A DNA stretch of 64,000 nt from Parcubacteria bacterium C7867-004 (GTDB lineage: Bacteria > Patescibacteria > Paceibacteria > UBA9973 > UBA2103), in NCBI GenBank assembly GCA_001189075.1, contig LFCN01000006.1:496001-560000 (forward strand), given 5' to 3'. The translations under genes were made by a program, and so were the position numbers. The notes beneath the pieces were generated by a model that saw nothing but the letters and a program-made list of their open reading frames with translations, was not told where the DNA came from and made no database searches. This document shows, in pieces, positions 25,810 to 33,665 of the stretch (position 1 is its first letter; each line of letters opens with the position of its first letter).

Positions 25810-26067
25810 ATGACCGCTGTTATCAGCGAAGACCTTCTCGAACGGGCAGCCGAAGCGCGTGCGCGAATGCCGCTCCGTTCTATGGTCGCCCGCATCGCGA
25901 TTGCAGTATTCAACGGCGATAAAGAGATCACGCTTGTAGATGCCAAGGTGTGGGCGAATGAGAAAATCGTGCGTGGACTGCAGCTCTACGGCACGCAGTG
26001 GACGAAGATCTTCCTGGATCAGCCCCAGGACAAGGCCGACGCCATCATTCACGCCTTGTGCGACTGA
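25810..26067 (+). CDS. Hypothetical 85-residue protein
   Basis: Not recognised. Helical and soluble: LLERAAEARARMPL, then MVARIAIAVFNGDKEITLVDAKVWANEKIVRGLQ is split by a turn at NGDKE, and a terminal QDKADAIIHALCD helix. Start fixed by TAGGAG 6-7 nt before the ATG. Own promoter and terminator. Confidence 0.65.
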   Translation: MTAVISEDLLERAAEARARMPLRSMVARIAIAVFNGDKEITLVDAKVWANEKIVRGLQLYGTQWTKIFLDQPQDKADAIIHALCD

Positions 26068-26068
26068 C

Positions 26069-26101
26069 CCCGCCCTCCCTACGGAGCGGCGGTTTTTTCT
26101 T
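26069..26101 (+). terminator. Intrinsic terminator
   Basis: CCGCCCTCC with GGAGCGGCGG (mismatched GC-rich stem) followed by TTTTTTCTT. Confidence 0.8.
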
Positions 26102-26222
26102 ACTTTGTCGCGATGATGATCACCTGCATCAGGCTGATGAGGGTGCTCGCGAAGCCGGTCCAGAACGCATAGACCTCGAGACCGGGCTTAGATGCGCGCG
26201 CGTGCTTCCGGTGCTTTTTCAT
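26100..26222 (-). CDS. Small single-helix membrane protein, copy 2
   Basis: 40 residues: a basic N-terminus (MKKHRKHARASK) and one membrane helix VYAFWTGFASTLISL followed by QVIIIATK. It is a paralogue of the 51-residue protein just upstream; the shared pattern is YAF(W/Y)TG..ST.ISL....I.A.K at the end of both. An extended -10 (TGG-TATCGT on the minus strand) lies in the 18-nt gap between the two genes, so it can be expressed alone. No family recognised. Confidence 0.6.
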   Translation of the reverse strand: MKKHRKHARASKPGLEVYAFWTGFASTLISLMQVIIIATK

Positions 26223-26240
26223 ACGTAAACGATACCACGC

Positions 26241-26396
26241 CTACTTCATTGCAATGAGTATCAGGTGTGCAAGAGAGATCATCGTGCTCATGAGTCCGGT
26301 ATAGAACGCGTACATCTGGAGGCGCTTGGCGCGCTTAGTGTGCGACTTTCCGAGCGCCATCCCGAGCAGATGCTTTTGGCTGAAGTCGAGTCCCAT
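26241..26396 (-). CDS. Small single-helix membrane protein, copy 1
   Basis: 51 residues: an N-terminal part with KHLLGMALGKSHTKRAKR, basic, then a C-terminal helix MYAFYTGLMSTMISLAHL ending ILIAMK. Starts 2 nt after the LOG gene stop and so is probably co-transcribed with it. Homologous in its last 26 residues to the 40-residue protein downstream. Role unknown; a tiny membrane regulator or toxin-like peptide is conceivable but not shown. Confidence 0.6.
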   Translation of the reverse strand: MGLDFSQKHLLGMALGKSHTKRAKRLQMYAFYTGLMSTMISLAHLILIAMK

Positions 26397-26398
26397 AG

Positions 26399-27175
26399 TT
26401 AACACTTAACGGTCTTAATGATGTAGTCATACGCCTCGTCCACCGTATCGACTACCTGGAAGAGCGCGAGGTCCGCTTCGTCTATCGTATGGAACTTTCC
26501 AAGGAGATGATTGCGGAACAGGTCGACGATTGGATCCCAATAATCCTTTCCATAAAGGACGATCGGCACTTGCTGGATCTTCTTCGTCTGGACGAGCGTG
26601 AGGATCTCGGTGAACTCATCAAGCGTGCCGTATCCTCCCGGGAAATAGACATAGATCTCCGACGCGAACGCGAGCATAACCTTGCGCACGAAGAAGTGGT
26701 CGAAGACGAAGGACTCCGTAAGGTACGTGTTCAAGGACTGATGATCGGAGAGGCGGATATTGAGCCCGACCGAGGCACCTCCCGCCTCCCCCGCTCCCTT
26801 GTTCCCTGCCTCCATGATGCCGGCGGATCCTCCGGTTATAACCGCGTAGCCCTGCTTGGCAAGACGACCTGCGAGCGAGACTGCCGCTTCGTAATATGGG
26901 TCTCCCGGCTTCGTACGAACGCTTCCGAATAAGGTTACGGCCAATCCGTAATTGCGGAGCAGATCGAACCCTTCCACGAACTCCGACATGATCTTGAACA
27001 CGCGCCAGCTCTCGAGTTTTCGGGGCTTACAGACGAGCGGTGCGGGAGCCGCAGGAACGTCATGCTTCCCTTCTTCTATAGCGCGCACGAGCACCGTACC
27101 CATCTCCCGATGATGCTCATCAACGCTTCCTGCATCTGCCGCGTTAGGCACGATGAGGTCTTCGGACTTCGGCAT
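26399..27175 (-). CDS. LOG family protein
   Basis: Rossmann-fold protein of the LOG/TIGR00730 type, known to hydrolyse nucleoside 5'-monophosphates (cytokinin-activating in plants). GGSAGIMEAGNKGA and PGGYGTLDEFTE (about 179-190) are the nucleotide and catalytic motifs. 258 residues from ATG 27175, which is 2 nt after the exonuclease stop; an alternative ATG at 27199 would overlap it. Physiological substrate in CPR unknown. Confidence 0.9.
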   Translation of the reverse strand: MPKSEDLIVPNAADAGSVDEHHREMGTVLVRAIEEGKHDVPAAPAPLVCKPRKLESWRVFKIMSEFVEGFDLLRNYGLAVTLFGSVRTKPGDPYYEAAVSLAGRLAKQGYAVITGGSAGIMEAGNKGAGEAGGASVGLNIRLSDHQSLNTYLTESFVFDHFFVRKVMLAFASEIYVYFPGGYGTLDEFTEILTLVQTKKIQQVPIVLYGKDYWDPIVDLFRNHLLGKFHTIDEADLALFQVVDTVDEAYDYIIKTVKC

Positions 27176-27177
27176 GT

Positions 27178-27789
27178 TTATGAGCGGCTGGTCTCCCATG
27201 GTATCGGATACGTATTAAAGTCGGGCAATAATTGCTTAGTATACGCTATGCGCGCGATGACCTCGGCATGGCATAGCGCTCCGGTGAGCGCATTATGCGG
27301 TTTCGGTTCGCTTGGAACACCGACGTACTTGAGCGCGAAGTCGAGATTGATCGCGGAGTGACCGTTCTTCGTCGGTGGCACTTCCCCCCGTCGGATCATG
27401 TGTGCCCAGACGAGCGTATGAACGTCGAGCGTTCGCTTAGCGAACGGGCATTCGATACCCGCACGCTTACAGGCCGCCTGTACGCACTCGAGATCGAACG
27501 AGGGGTTCTGGGCCGCGAGCGTATGTTCCTTCGGTCTATCGAGCGCCCATGCGACGAATTTCTGAATGAGCTCAGCTTCCGTCTGGCGAGCACTGCTCCC
27601 TTCCCCTTCGATCTCCTCGCGCGTAAAGCCGTTTATCGCGAGCGCCTCGTCCTCGATCTCCGCACCGTCCCAGATCCGACACTCCTCATAGAATTGATTG
27701 GTCGGATCGTCGAGATCGAGCGCGCCGAGCGAGAGTATGGAATGCCTCTCGGGTAGGAGTCCGCTTGATTCAACGTCGAGGACGATCAT
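27178..27789 (-). CDS. DEDDh-type 3'-5' exonuclease with altered last motif
   Basis: 203 residues of RNase T/DnaQ fold. The first acidic pair is in LDVESSG (Asp5, Glu7), the second Asp in AQNPSFDLE near 97. The third motif should read HxAxxD; here it is HNALTGA, with Gly where the final metal-binding Asp is expected. It could be impaired, or a subfamily with a shifted ligand (an HAE follows). Upstream gene of a likely minus-strand operon with the LOG protein. Confidence 0.85.
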   Translation of the reverse strand: MIVLDVESSGLLPERHSILSLGALDLDDPTNQFYEECRIWDGAEIEDEALAINGFTREEIEGEGSSARQTEAELIQKFVAWALDRPKEHTLAAQNPSFDLECVQAACKRAGIECPFAKRTLDVHTLVWAHMIRRGEVPPTKNGHSAINLDFALKYVGVPSEPKPHNALTGALCHAEVIARIAYTKQLLPDFNTYPIPWETSRS

Positions 27790-27798
27790 GCCTCTATT

Positions 27799-28221
27799 CT
27801 ACAGTCCTTTGCAGGTAGCGGAGGGTTCATACCCGGCGGCCGCCGCTTCCTCTTTAGTCGCGAACCAGACCTTGTTCTCTTCCTTTATGCGCTTAACGGA
27901 CCCACAGGACGGGAGATAGTACTTAGTGCCGTTCTTAGAGGCTACATATACCTTAGGGCCCTCAGGGACAGCGGGAGCAGGTTTTGTGGGTACCGTAGCC
28001 ATAATAGCTGCCGCAGGACCTCCTCCGCTCTTCACGGACTGCGGAAGCTGTTCTATCCAGAGATCACTCCCTGCGCCTTGCTTAGCCGTATCCTTCCCCG
28101 TTATGAAGCCGAGCCCGAAGGCGGCAGAGCTCGAAAGTGCCAAGACCCCTATAATCACTACATCCGCTGGAATACGGCCAAGAAGCGCCTTGCTCCTGCC
28201 TACGGGGTCTGGTATAGTCAT
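27799..28221 (-). CDS. Membrane-anchored protein with Ada-like Cys motif
   Basis: 140 residues: one N-terminal membrane helix (VVIIGVLALSSSAAFGLGF), a Pro/Ala-rich linker and a C-terminal module KYYLPSC..VKRIKEENKVWFATKEEAAAAGYEPSATC split by short gaps. This matches the Ada-type zinc-binding pattern (Y.P.C ... N.V.F...EEA.A.GY.P...C). Probably outside the membrane; function unknown. TATCCT lies 10 nt before the ATG (leaderless). Divergent from rpmA. Confidence 0.75.
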   Translation of the reverse strand: MTIPDPVGRSKALLGRIPADVVIIGVLALSSSAAFGLGFITGKDTAKQGAGSDLWIEQLPQSVKSGGGPAAAIMATVPTKPAPAVPEGPKVYVASKNGTKYYLPSCGSVKRIKEENKVWFATKEEAAAAGYEPSATCKGL

Positions 28222-28248
28222 ACTACATTCAAGGATAGCATCTGATTC

Positions 28249-28530
28249 ATGGCACATACAAAAGCGGGAGGATCGACAAAGAACGGACGCGACTCAGGAC
28301 CGAAGTTTCTCGGGGTTAAGCTTGGCGATGGCCAGGCAGCCCGCTCAGGCATGGTTATCGTGCGCCAGCGCGGCACCAAGATCGAGGCCGGGAAGAACGT
28401 GCGCGTGGGCCGCGATCACACGCTCTACGCTGTCGCTGAGGGCAAAGTAGCCTTCCGCAATCGCCGCAAGACCAACTTCGACGGCCGCACGGTCATCAAG
28501 AAGGTCGTCGATGTGCTCGTAGCTGCGTAA
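28249..28530 (+). CDS. rpmA: 50S ribosomal protein L27
   Basis: 93 residues. MAHTKAGGSTKNGRDS at the start, then GVKLGDGQAARSGMVIVRQRG and the AGKNVRVGRDHTLYA core. The N-terminal tail reaches the peptidyl-transferase centre and needs no processing here. A TGG-TATAGT box (28210-28218) overlaps the start of the divergent gene. Ends in an 18-bp terminator shared with rplI. Confidence 0.97.
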   Translation: MAHTKAGGSTKNGRDSGPKFLGVKLGDGQAARSGMVIVRQRGTKIEAGKNVRVGRDHTLYAVAEGKVAFRNRRKTNFDGRTVIKKVVDVLVAA

Positions 28531-28541
28531 GCCATTCTCCT

Positions 28542-28584
28542 AAAGAAAGAGCCGGGACCCTTGGTCCCGGCTCTTTCTTTTTGT
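28542..28584. terminator. Bidirectional terminator between rpmA and rplI
   Basis: Perfect 18-bp stem (28542-28559 with 28563-28580), 3-nt loop; A-rich on the left and T-rich on the right, so it can serve both convergent genes. Confidence 0.93.
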
Positions 28585-28595
28585 TGTACCGACTC

Positions 28596-29021
28596 TTATT
28601 CCGCTGCAATGACGATCGTGAGCTTTCCGAAGCTCTCACCGATAGCAACCGGTATCTCGAACTCGCCGAGCTCCTTGATGGGCTTCTCGAGACTGATAGC
28701 CTCTACCGGAAGATTCGCTGCCTTTGCGATCTCGCGCGCGTCTACGGCGTCGTAGAGGTGTCCCTTGTCGTTCGCTTTCTTGGTGATGACGGTCTTCTCC
28801 TCAGCGAGTGCTGCAAGGCGCTCCTCAATCAGCTTCACATCGAGCTCCTTGCGATCGATGGTCTGCTGCGCGCGCATCTCCGCCTGCTTCACGTTCGTAG
28901 CGGTAGCGGGAGCCGCCATACGGCGCGGCATGAGGAAGTTAAGCGCATGCCCGTCCGAACACTCGATAATAGAACCTGCCCTGCCCATGTTCTTCACGTC
29001 CTTCAGTAGTACGACTTTCAT
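28596..29021 (-). CDS. rplI: 50S ribosomal protein L9
   Basis: 141 residues: N-terminal domain VVLLKDVKNMGRAGSIIECSDGHALNFLMP, a connecting helix and C-terminal domain ending IVIAAE. bL9 is reported absent in several CPR branches (Microgenomates, WWE3), so its presence helps place the organism in the Parcubacteria side. Confidence 0.96.
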   Translation of the reverse strand: MKVVLLKDVKNMGRAGSIIECSDGHALNFLMPRRMAAPATATNVKQAEMRAQQTIDRKELDVKLIEERLAALAEEKTVITKKANDKGHLYDAVDAREIAKAANLPVEAISLEKPIKELGEFEIPVAIGESFGKLTIVIAAE

Positions 29022-29067
29022 ATAGGACTATCCTAGCTTTTACAGCGTACAAGTGCAACCAGTTACT

Positions 29068-29095
29068 TTGACAAAATGTATAAGTGTATGATAAA
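29068..29095 (+). promoter_or_regulatory. Promoter with consensus -35
   Basis: TTGACA (29068-29073), 16-nt spacer, GATAAA (29090-29095). Confidence 0.6.
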
Positions 29096-29143
29096 AACTA
29101 TCTGAAGTTCCCGCTTGTTTCCTTCAAAGAACTGGAGAGTGTA

Positions 29144-29542
29144 GTGACGAATACAGAGAAGATTGCATGGGCCATCGTCGGCCTGCTCATGGGCAGCGGA
29201 TGCACCTGGGCCGGCTCCGCCTATCAGGCTCGCGCAGACAAGGCCGCGTTCGAGGTCGAGGGCGCCAAGATTGCCACCCGAGCGTTCGTGCGGGGCGCCT
29301 GCCCCTCGAACAGCTGCGTCCTCGACGTCACGGCACATTCGTGGGGACAGGGGCCGAAGCTGACCTTCGTCATCATCGACAGCGGCGTCTACGCCCGCGC
29401 GCCCGACGGGAAGACTGATCTCTCGCACCAAGCGCTGCTCCCCCGCGTCTGCAGCGGAGTGAGGGCATCGTCAAGCGAAGAGCAGTTCGGCACCTGCAAC
29501 GTCGTGCCGCGCAAGAAAGAAAACTACGACTCGGACTTCTGA
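29144..29542 (+). CDS. Membrane-anchored hypothetical protein
   Basis: 132 residues from a GTG start set by GGAG 6 nt upstream; an in-frame GTG at 29084 lies inside the promoter. One hydrophobic segment (WAIVGLLMGSGCTWAG) that could be a helix or a poor lipobox, then a mature domain with a CPSNSC pair and later Cys residues, suggesting disulphides outside the membrane. Family not recognised. Own terminator. Confidence 0.65.
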   Translation: MTNTEKIAWAIVGLLMGSGCTWAGSAYQARADKAAFEVEGAKIATRAFVRGACPSNSCVLDVTAHSWGQGPKLTFVIIDSGVYARAPDGKTDLSHQALLPRVCSGVRASSSEEQFGTCNVVPRKKENYDSDF

Positions 29543-29550
29543 ACATTCAC

Positions 29551-29582
29551 GGGCGGCGCCATCACTGGAGTCGCCCTTTTCT
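29551..29582 (+). terminator. Intrinsic terminator
   Basis: GGGCG (29551-29555) with CGCCC (29572-29576), then TTTTCTAT. Confidence 0.7.
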
Positions 29583-29590
29583 ATACCCTT

Positions 29591-30868
29591 CTATTTCCCG
29601 GTCGTAAGAAACTCTATAGCCCGTGCTTTCTGCGGATCCTTGCCCGCATCGTAATCGGCTTTCGTACGCTCCACCTTTATGTCAGGCGTGAGTCCTCCGT
29701 CGGAGATGGAACGGCCAGCCGGCGTGAGCCAGCGCGCAACCGTGACCTTGAGTGCGCCTCCATCGATATCAACGAGCTCCTGCACCGAACCCTTTCCAAA
29801 TGAACGAGTACCGACGAGCGTCGCCTTCTTCTCGTCCTGGAGCGCTCCGGCGAGGATCTCGGAAGCGGATGCCGAGCCTTGATCGATAAGGATAACTACC
29901 TTGGTACCTTCCGGTACGCCTCCCCTGCCGGTGCTGCGGTGCACGATGTTCTCCTGCTTACCCTTATAGTCTTCGGTTACCACGGTCGTTCCCTTCGGGA
30001 GGAACATGCTCGAGATCTGCACCGCGGACTCGAGGTAGCCGCCCGGATCACCGCGGAGATCGATGATGAGCTTATCGGAGCCGCTTGCCCTAAACTCGGC
30101 GAGCGCTTTGGAGAAGAGCTGTCCGGAGTTCGCCGTAAAGCTATAGAGTGCGATCGTGTACACACCTGACTTTGCATCAAGGCTGTTGTCGATGGTCGGC
30201 ACATTGATCGTGTCGCGCACTACCGGGATCTTTATGGTCTCCGCATCACGGAAGATCGTTATCGTAACGGTCGTCCCCTTCTCGCCGCGGATCAGTTTCA
30301 CCGCCTCATCGCTCGAGAGCCCCTCGGTAGACTTGCCGTCGATGGAGATGATAGCGTCACCCGAACGGAAGCCCGCCTTATCGGCCGGCGTTCCCTTAAG
30401 AGGAGCGATGACGATAAGCACGCCGTCCTTGATGCCGATCTCCATGCCCACGCCGCCGAAGTTGCCTTTGATATCGTCCTGGAACACCTTTGCTTCTGCT
30501 GGCGGGAAGAAGGTGGTGTACGGGTCCCCATAGGATGCGGTGAGTCCTGCGATAGCGCCCCAGAGCTTCTCTTTTGTTCCCGGAAGAGTCGAGGAGGCGT
30601 GCGTCTCCACGAACTGTGCATCGAGCGCGTTCCATGCCTTCCAGAAGCTCGAGAGGTCCGCGGACTCATCCGGGGTGGCGTCAAGCCCGTCACCGAGAAT
30701 GGGCACCTTCGCGAATATCTTGCTCGCGGTGTTGGCGTTCACCGTCATGCCGCCGACGAAACCGACGACGAGGATCACCGCGAACGCGACTCCGAGCTTC
30801 ACCAACGAGGCGAACGAACGCGATCGCGCCTCCGTGACTTCGAATTCAGTATCCGTCTCCCTATCCAT
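29591..30868 (-). CDS. C-terminal processing peptidase (S41)
   Basis: Periplasm-side serine protease, 425 residues. An N-terminal anchor helix (about 22-45), a PDZ domain (IVIAPLKGTPADKAGFRSGDAI, split by normal family features) and the S41 core. The catalytic Ser is in GSASASEI near 332 and the Lys in SFGKGSVQE near 358. ATG 30868 follows TACAAT on the minus strand by 8 nt; the much longer upstream frame overlaps corA and is rejected. Confidence 0.93.
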   Translation of the reverse strand: MDRETDTEFEVTEARSRSFASLVKLGVAFAVILVVGFVGGMTVNANTASKIFAKVPILGDGLDATPDESADLSSFWKAWNALDAQFVETHASSTLPGTKEKLWGAIAGLTASYGDPYTTFFPPAEAKVFQDDIKGNFGGVGMEIGIKDGVLIVIAPLKGTPADKAGFRSGDAIISIDGKSTEGLSSDEAVKLIRGEKGTTVTITIFRDAETIKIPVVRDTINVPTIDNSLDAKSGVYTIALYSFTANSGQLFSKALAEFRASGSDKLIIDLRGDPGGYLESAVQISSMFLPKGTTVVTEDYKGKQENIVHRSTGRGGVPEGTKVVILIDQGSASASEILAGALQDEKKATLVGTRSFGKGSVQELVDIDGGALKVTVARWLTPAGRSISDGGLTPDIKVERTKADYDAGKDPQKARAIEFLTTGK

Positions 30869-30949
30869 TAGAAGAATTGTACCATGAGCGATTCTTATGC
30901 CCATACACCGAGCCGGATGGAGCTTCGTGCACGATATACTTACCAGCAA

Positions 30950-31867
30950 ATGATCACTCGGCACACCTTCGGTTCGGTCACGTGGCTCGATCTGGAATCC
31001 CCCGATCGTGACGAGGTGATGGAAGTGATGGAAGAGTTCGGCATCGACGAGCGCATTGAACAGGAGATCGCTTCCGCTACATCCTATCCCCTCTCCATAG
31101 CCTTTCCCGGGTACAGCTATCTGGTGCTGCATTTCCCTGTAACGGGAAGCGAGGACGGCGCCAGGGTCCAGGAAGTCGATTTCATCATCGGCAAGAGCTT
31201 CCTTATAACCGTCCGGTACGAGAGCATCGATGCGCTCTATAACCTGCATCGCGTACTCGAGGCTGAAGAGCTCCTCGGTACCTCAAAGAAGCTCAAGCCC
31301 GACGCTGTTCTCGTACGCGTCATGCACGGACTGTACGGCGCCATAAGCAGCGAAGCGGAACTGGCAGGCGCAAAACTGGAGCGTGTCGAGCGCGACATCT
31401 TTACCGGTCGCGAGCGTCAGGCGGTCCGCAAGATATCCGAAAGCGCGCGTGTGCTCCTTAGATTCGAGACGGCACTCGCCCGCCACGCGGAGCCGCTTGC
31501 CGATTTCCTCGCGATGCTGGGTAGCCCCGCATTCTTCGGTACGCGTTTCGACGAATACGCGGTGCGCATTGAGGCGGAGCATGCTCATGCGGCGTCCGTT
31601 GTCGCCTCCTATCGCGCTATCGCCTCGGAGCTCCGGAAGACCAATGACTCTCTCCTCACCTCCTCGCAAAGCCGGGTTATCCAGACCCTGACCGTCTTCT
31701 CCTTCGTAAGCTATCCGCCGCTGCTTATCGCCGCGATCTTCGCGATGGACACGACGGAAGGTATGCCCTTTGTTGGCCATGAGAACGGCTTCTGGATCGT
31801 TATCGGCCTGATGCTCGCTGCGATACTCGCATTCCTAGCGGTAGCGAAGAAGAATCGGTGGCTTTAG
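30950..31867 (+). CDS. CorA-family protein with a changed GMN motif
   Basis: 305-residue CorA-like protein: alpha/beta cytoplasmic domain starting TFGSVTWLDLESPDRDEV, long stalk helix and two C-terminal membrane helices. CorA magnesium channels carry GMN after TM1; here residues 265-267 read AMD, followed by TTEGMPFVGHENG. The selectivity loop is therefore altered. ATG 30950 lies 9 nt after TATACT (30935-30940); an in-frame start at 30884 would precede that promoter. Confidence 0.85.
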   Translation: MITRHTFGSVTWLDLESPDRDEVMEVMEEFGIDERIEQEIASATSYPLSIAFPGYSYLVLHFPVTGSEDGARVQEVDFIIGKSFLITVRYESIDALYNLHRVLEAEELLGTSKKLKPDAVLVRVMHGLYGAISSEAELAGAKLERVERDIFTGRERQAVRKISESARVLLRFETALARHAEPLADFLAMLGSPAFFGTRFDEYAVRIEAEHAHAASVVASYRAIASELRKTNDSLLTSSQSRVIQTLTVFSFVSYPPLLIAAIFAMDTTEGMPFVGHENGFWIVIGLMLAAILAFLAVAKKNRWL

Positions 31868-32127
31868 CCGCCCTGTGCCATCAGCACGAAGAACAGGATG
31901 ACGAGCGCAGACGTACGAATGATGACGCCAAGAAGCGACCATGGCTTCTTGCTCCTGCCGGCGAAGTAGCTGACGATTAATGCCGGAAGGAGCGTGGCGA
32001 CGACGAGCTTTCCCGTCAGGAAGCCGGCGAATTCAGGATCACTGAATCCTACGAAGGATGCGATCGCGCCGAGCCCGATAAGGAGCCAGACAAGACCCAC
32101 TATCCAGACCTGTTTTACGATATTCAT
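31864..32127 (-). CDS. Small membrane protein with three helices
   Basis: 87 residues, hydrophobic segments at about 7-27, 36-53 and 63-84; a FAGRSKKPW basic turn between helices 2 and 3. Not recognised. Minus-strand TATACT lies 8 nt before ATG 32127, so the longer frame is rejected. Its end overlaps corA by 4 nt. Confidence 0.7.
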   Translation of the reverse strand: MNIVKQVWIVGLVWLLIGLGAIASFVGFSDPEFAGFLTGKLVVATLLPALIVSYFAGRSKKPWSLLGVIIRTSALVILFFVLMAQGG

Positions 32128-32180
32128 ATGGTTAAAGTATATAGTACGAAATGTCTTCAAATCTAGGCTAGAATACTCCC

Positions 32181-33647
32181 ATGTCCTGGTTCAGTACCCT
32201 GTTCGCCCGGAAGCCGCAGTCGGCCAAGAGCAACGCTCCTATCTTCTTCAGCAATACCCTCACCGGTACGAAAGACCTCTTCTCCCCGCTTCGTGCGGGT
32301 ACCGTACTCATGTATTCCTGCGGACCTACCGTCTACAGCAAACAGCACATTGGCAACCTGAAAGCCCCTCTCTTCGCGGACTTGGTCGCACGCGTTCTTG
32401 CGCAGGCCGGGTACCGCGTGAAGCGCGTCATCAACATCACCGACGTCGGGCACCTCCAGAGCAATGGCGACGAAGGCGAAGACAAGATGGAAGTGGGCGC
32501 GAAACGGGAGGGACTCCATGCAAGCGATATCGCTGAGCGCTACGCCCTTATGTTCATCGAGGACATCCAAGCGATAGGACTCGACACGAACGACATAAAG
32601 TTCCCGCGCGCAACCGACTACATCGAGGAACAGATCGCTATGGTGAAATCGCTCGAGGAGCGCGGCTACACGTACCGAACCCATGACGGTATCTATTTCG
32701 ATACCAGCAAGTTCCCGTCCTACGGAAAGCTAGGGCATGTCCAGCCCACGCACTCACGCGAAGAAGCGCTCGCCGGCATCGGCAGGCGTATAACAGAGAA
32801 CAAAGAGAAGCGGCAGGCGGCAGACTTCGCGCTCTGGAAGTTCTCTCCGCATGGCACCAAACGAGAGCAGGAGTGGCCGAGCCCTTGGGGCGTCGGCTTC
32901 CCCGGCTGGCACATCGAATGTTCTGCGATGGCAAAGGCACTCCTCGGTTCTGAGATTGATATCCATACTGGCGGCATCGACCATATCCCCGTCCACCACA
33001 ACAACGAGATAGCGCAGTCGGAAGTAGCGAACGGAAAGCCGCTCGCCCGTTTCTGGATGCACGAGGCATTCGTGAACGTCGCCGACGAGAAGATCTCGAA
33101 ATCGCTCGGTAACGACGTCTACCTTTCCGATATCATCGACCGCGGCTTCCACCCGCTTTCGCTCCGCTACTTCTTCCTCCAGGCGCACTACCGGACCAGC
33201 ATGTCGTTCACCTGGGACGCACTCGAAGCTAGCAACGAAGCCCTCACCCGTCTCTGGAAGCTCTGCGCAAAGGTACGGGAAGAAACCAAGGGTCCGAGCC
33301 GTCCCTCGGATACTAGCCGCCGCATGATAGCCATACTGCGCGAAGACCTTGCCACCCCTCAAGCACTCGCGCTCCTCTGGGAGACCGTTAAGGATGAGGA
33401 CATGGAGCGTTCGGAGCAGCTGGCCGTTATAGAGGCAGCTGAGGCCGTACTCGGACTCTCACTGCTCGAAGGACGTCCTCCGGTTACCGAACCCATCCCT
33501 GAACACATACAGGCGCTCGTAGAAGAGCGCGAGCAGGCCCGTCTAGCACGGGATTTCGGCAAGGCTGACGCGCTCCGTATCCACATAGAAGGCAGTGGAT
33601 ATCATGTGGAGGACGGGCCTTCTGGCGCCATAGTCACCCGCAGATAA
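32181..33647 (+). CDS. cysS: Cysteinyl-tRNA synthetase
   Basis: Class I synthetase, 488 residues. YSCGPTVYSKQHIGN holds the first zinc Cys and the HIGH motif; WHIECSAM and HHNNE give further zinc ligands; KISKSLGN is KMSKS. The first 20 residues are an Arg/Lys/Ser-rich extension. TAGAAT (32169-32174) sits 6 nt before the ATG: leaderless. Confidence 0.96.
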   Translation: MSWFSTLFARKPQSAKSNAPIFFSNTLTGTKDLFSPLRAGTVLMYSCGPTVYSKQHIGNLKAPLFADLVARVLAQAGYRVKRVINITDVGHLQSNGDEGEDKMEVGAKREGLHASDIAERYALMFIEDIQAIGLDTNDIKFPRATDYIEEQIAMVKSLEERGYTYRTHDGIYFDTSKFPSYGKLGHVQPTHSREEALAGIGRRITENKEKRQAADFALWKFSPHGTKREQEWPSPWGVGFPGWHIECSAMAKALLGSEIDIHTGGIDHIPVHHNNEIAQSEVANGKPLARFWMHEAFVNVADEKISKSLGNDVYLSDIIDRGFHPLSLRYFFLQAHYRTSMSFTWDALEASNEALTRLWKLCAKVREETKGPSRPSDTSRRMIAILREDLATPQALALLWETVKDEDMERSEQLAVIEAAEAVLGLSLLEGRPPVTEPIPEHIQALVEEREQARLARDFGKADALRIHIEGSGYHVEDGPSGAIVTRR

Positions 33648-33665
33648 GGGGGATAGAATAGGGGG

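Noticed and set aside
30869..31249. N-terminal extension of the S41 protease ORF
   Set aside because: Overlaps corA and precedes the TACAAT box 8 nt before the ATG at 30868.
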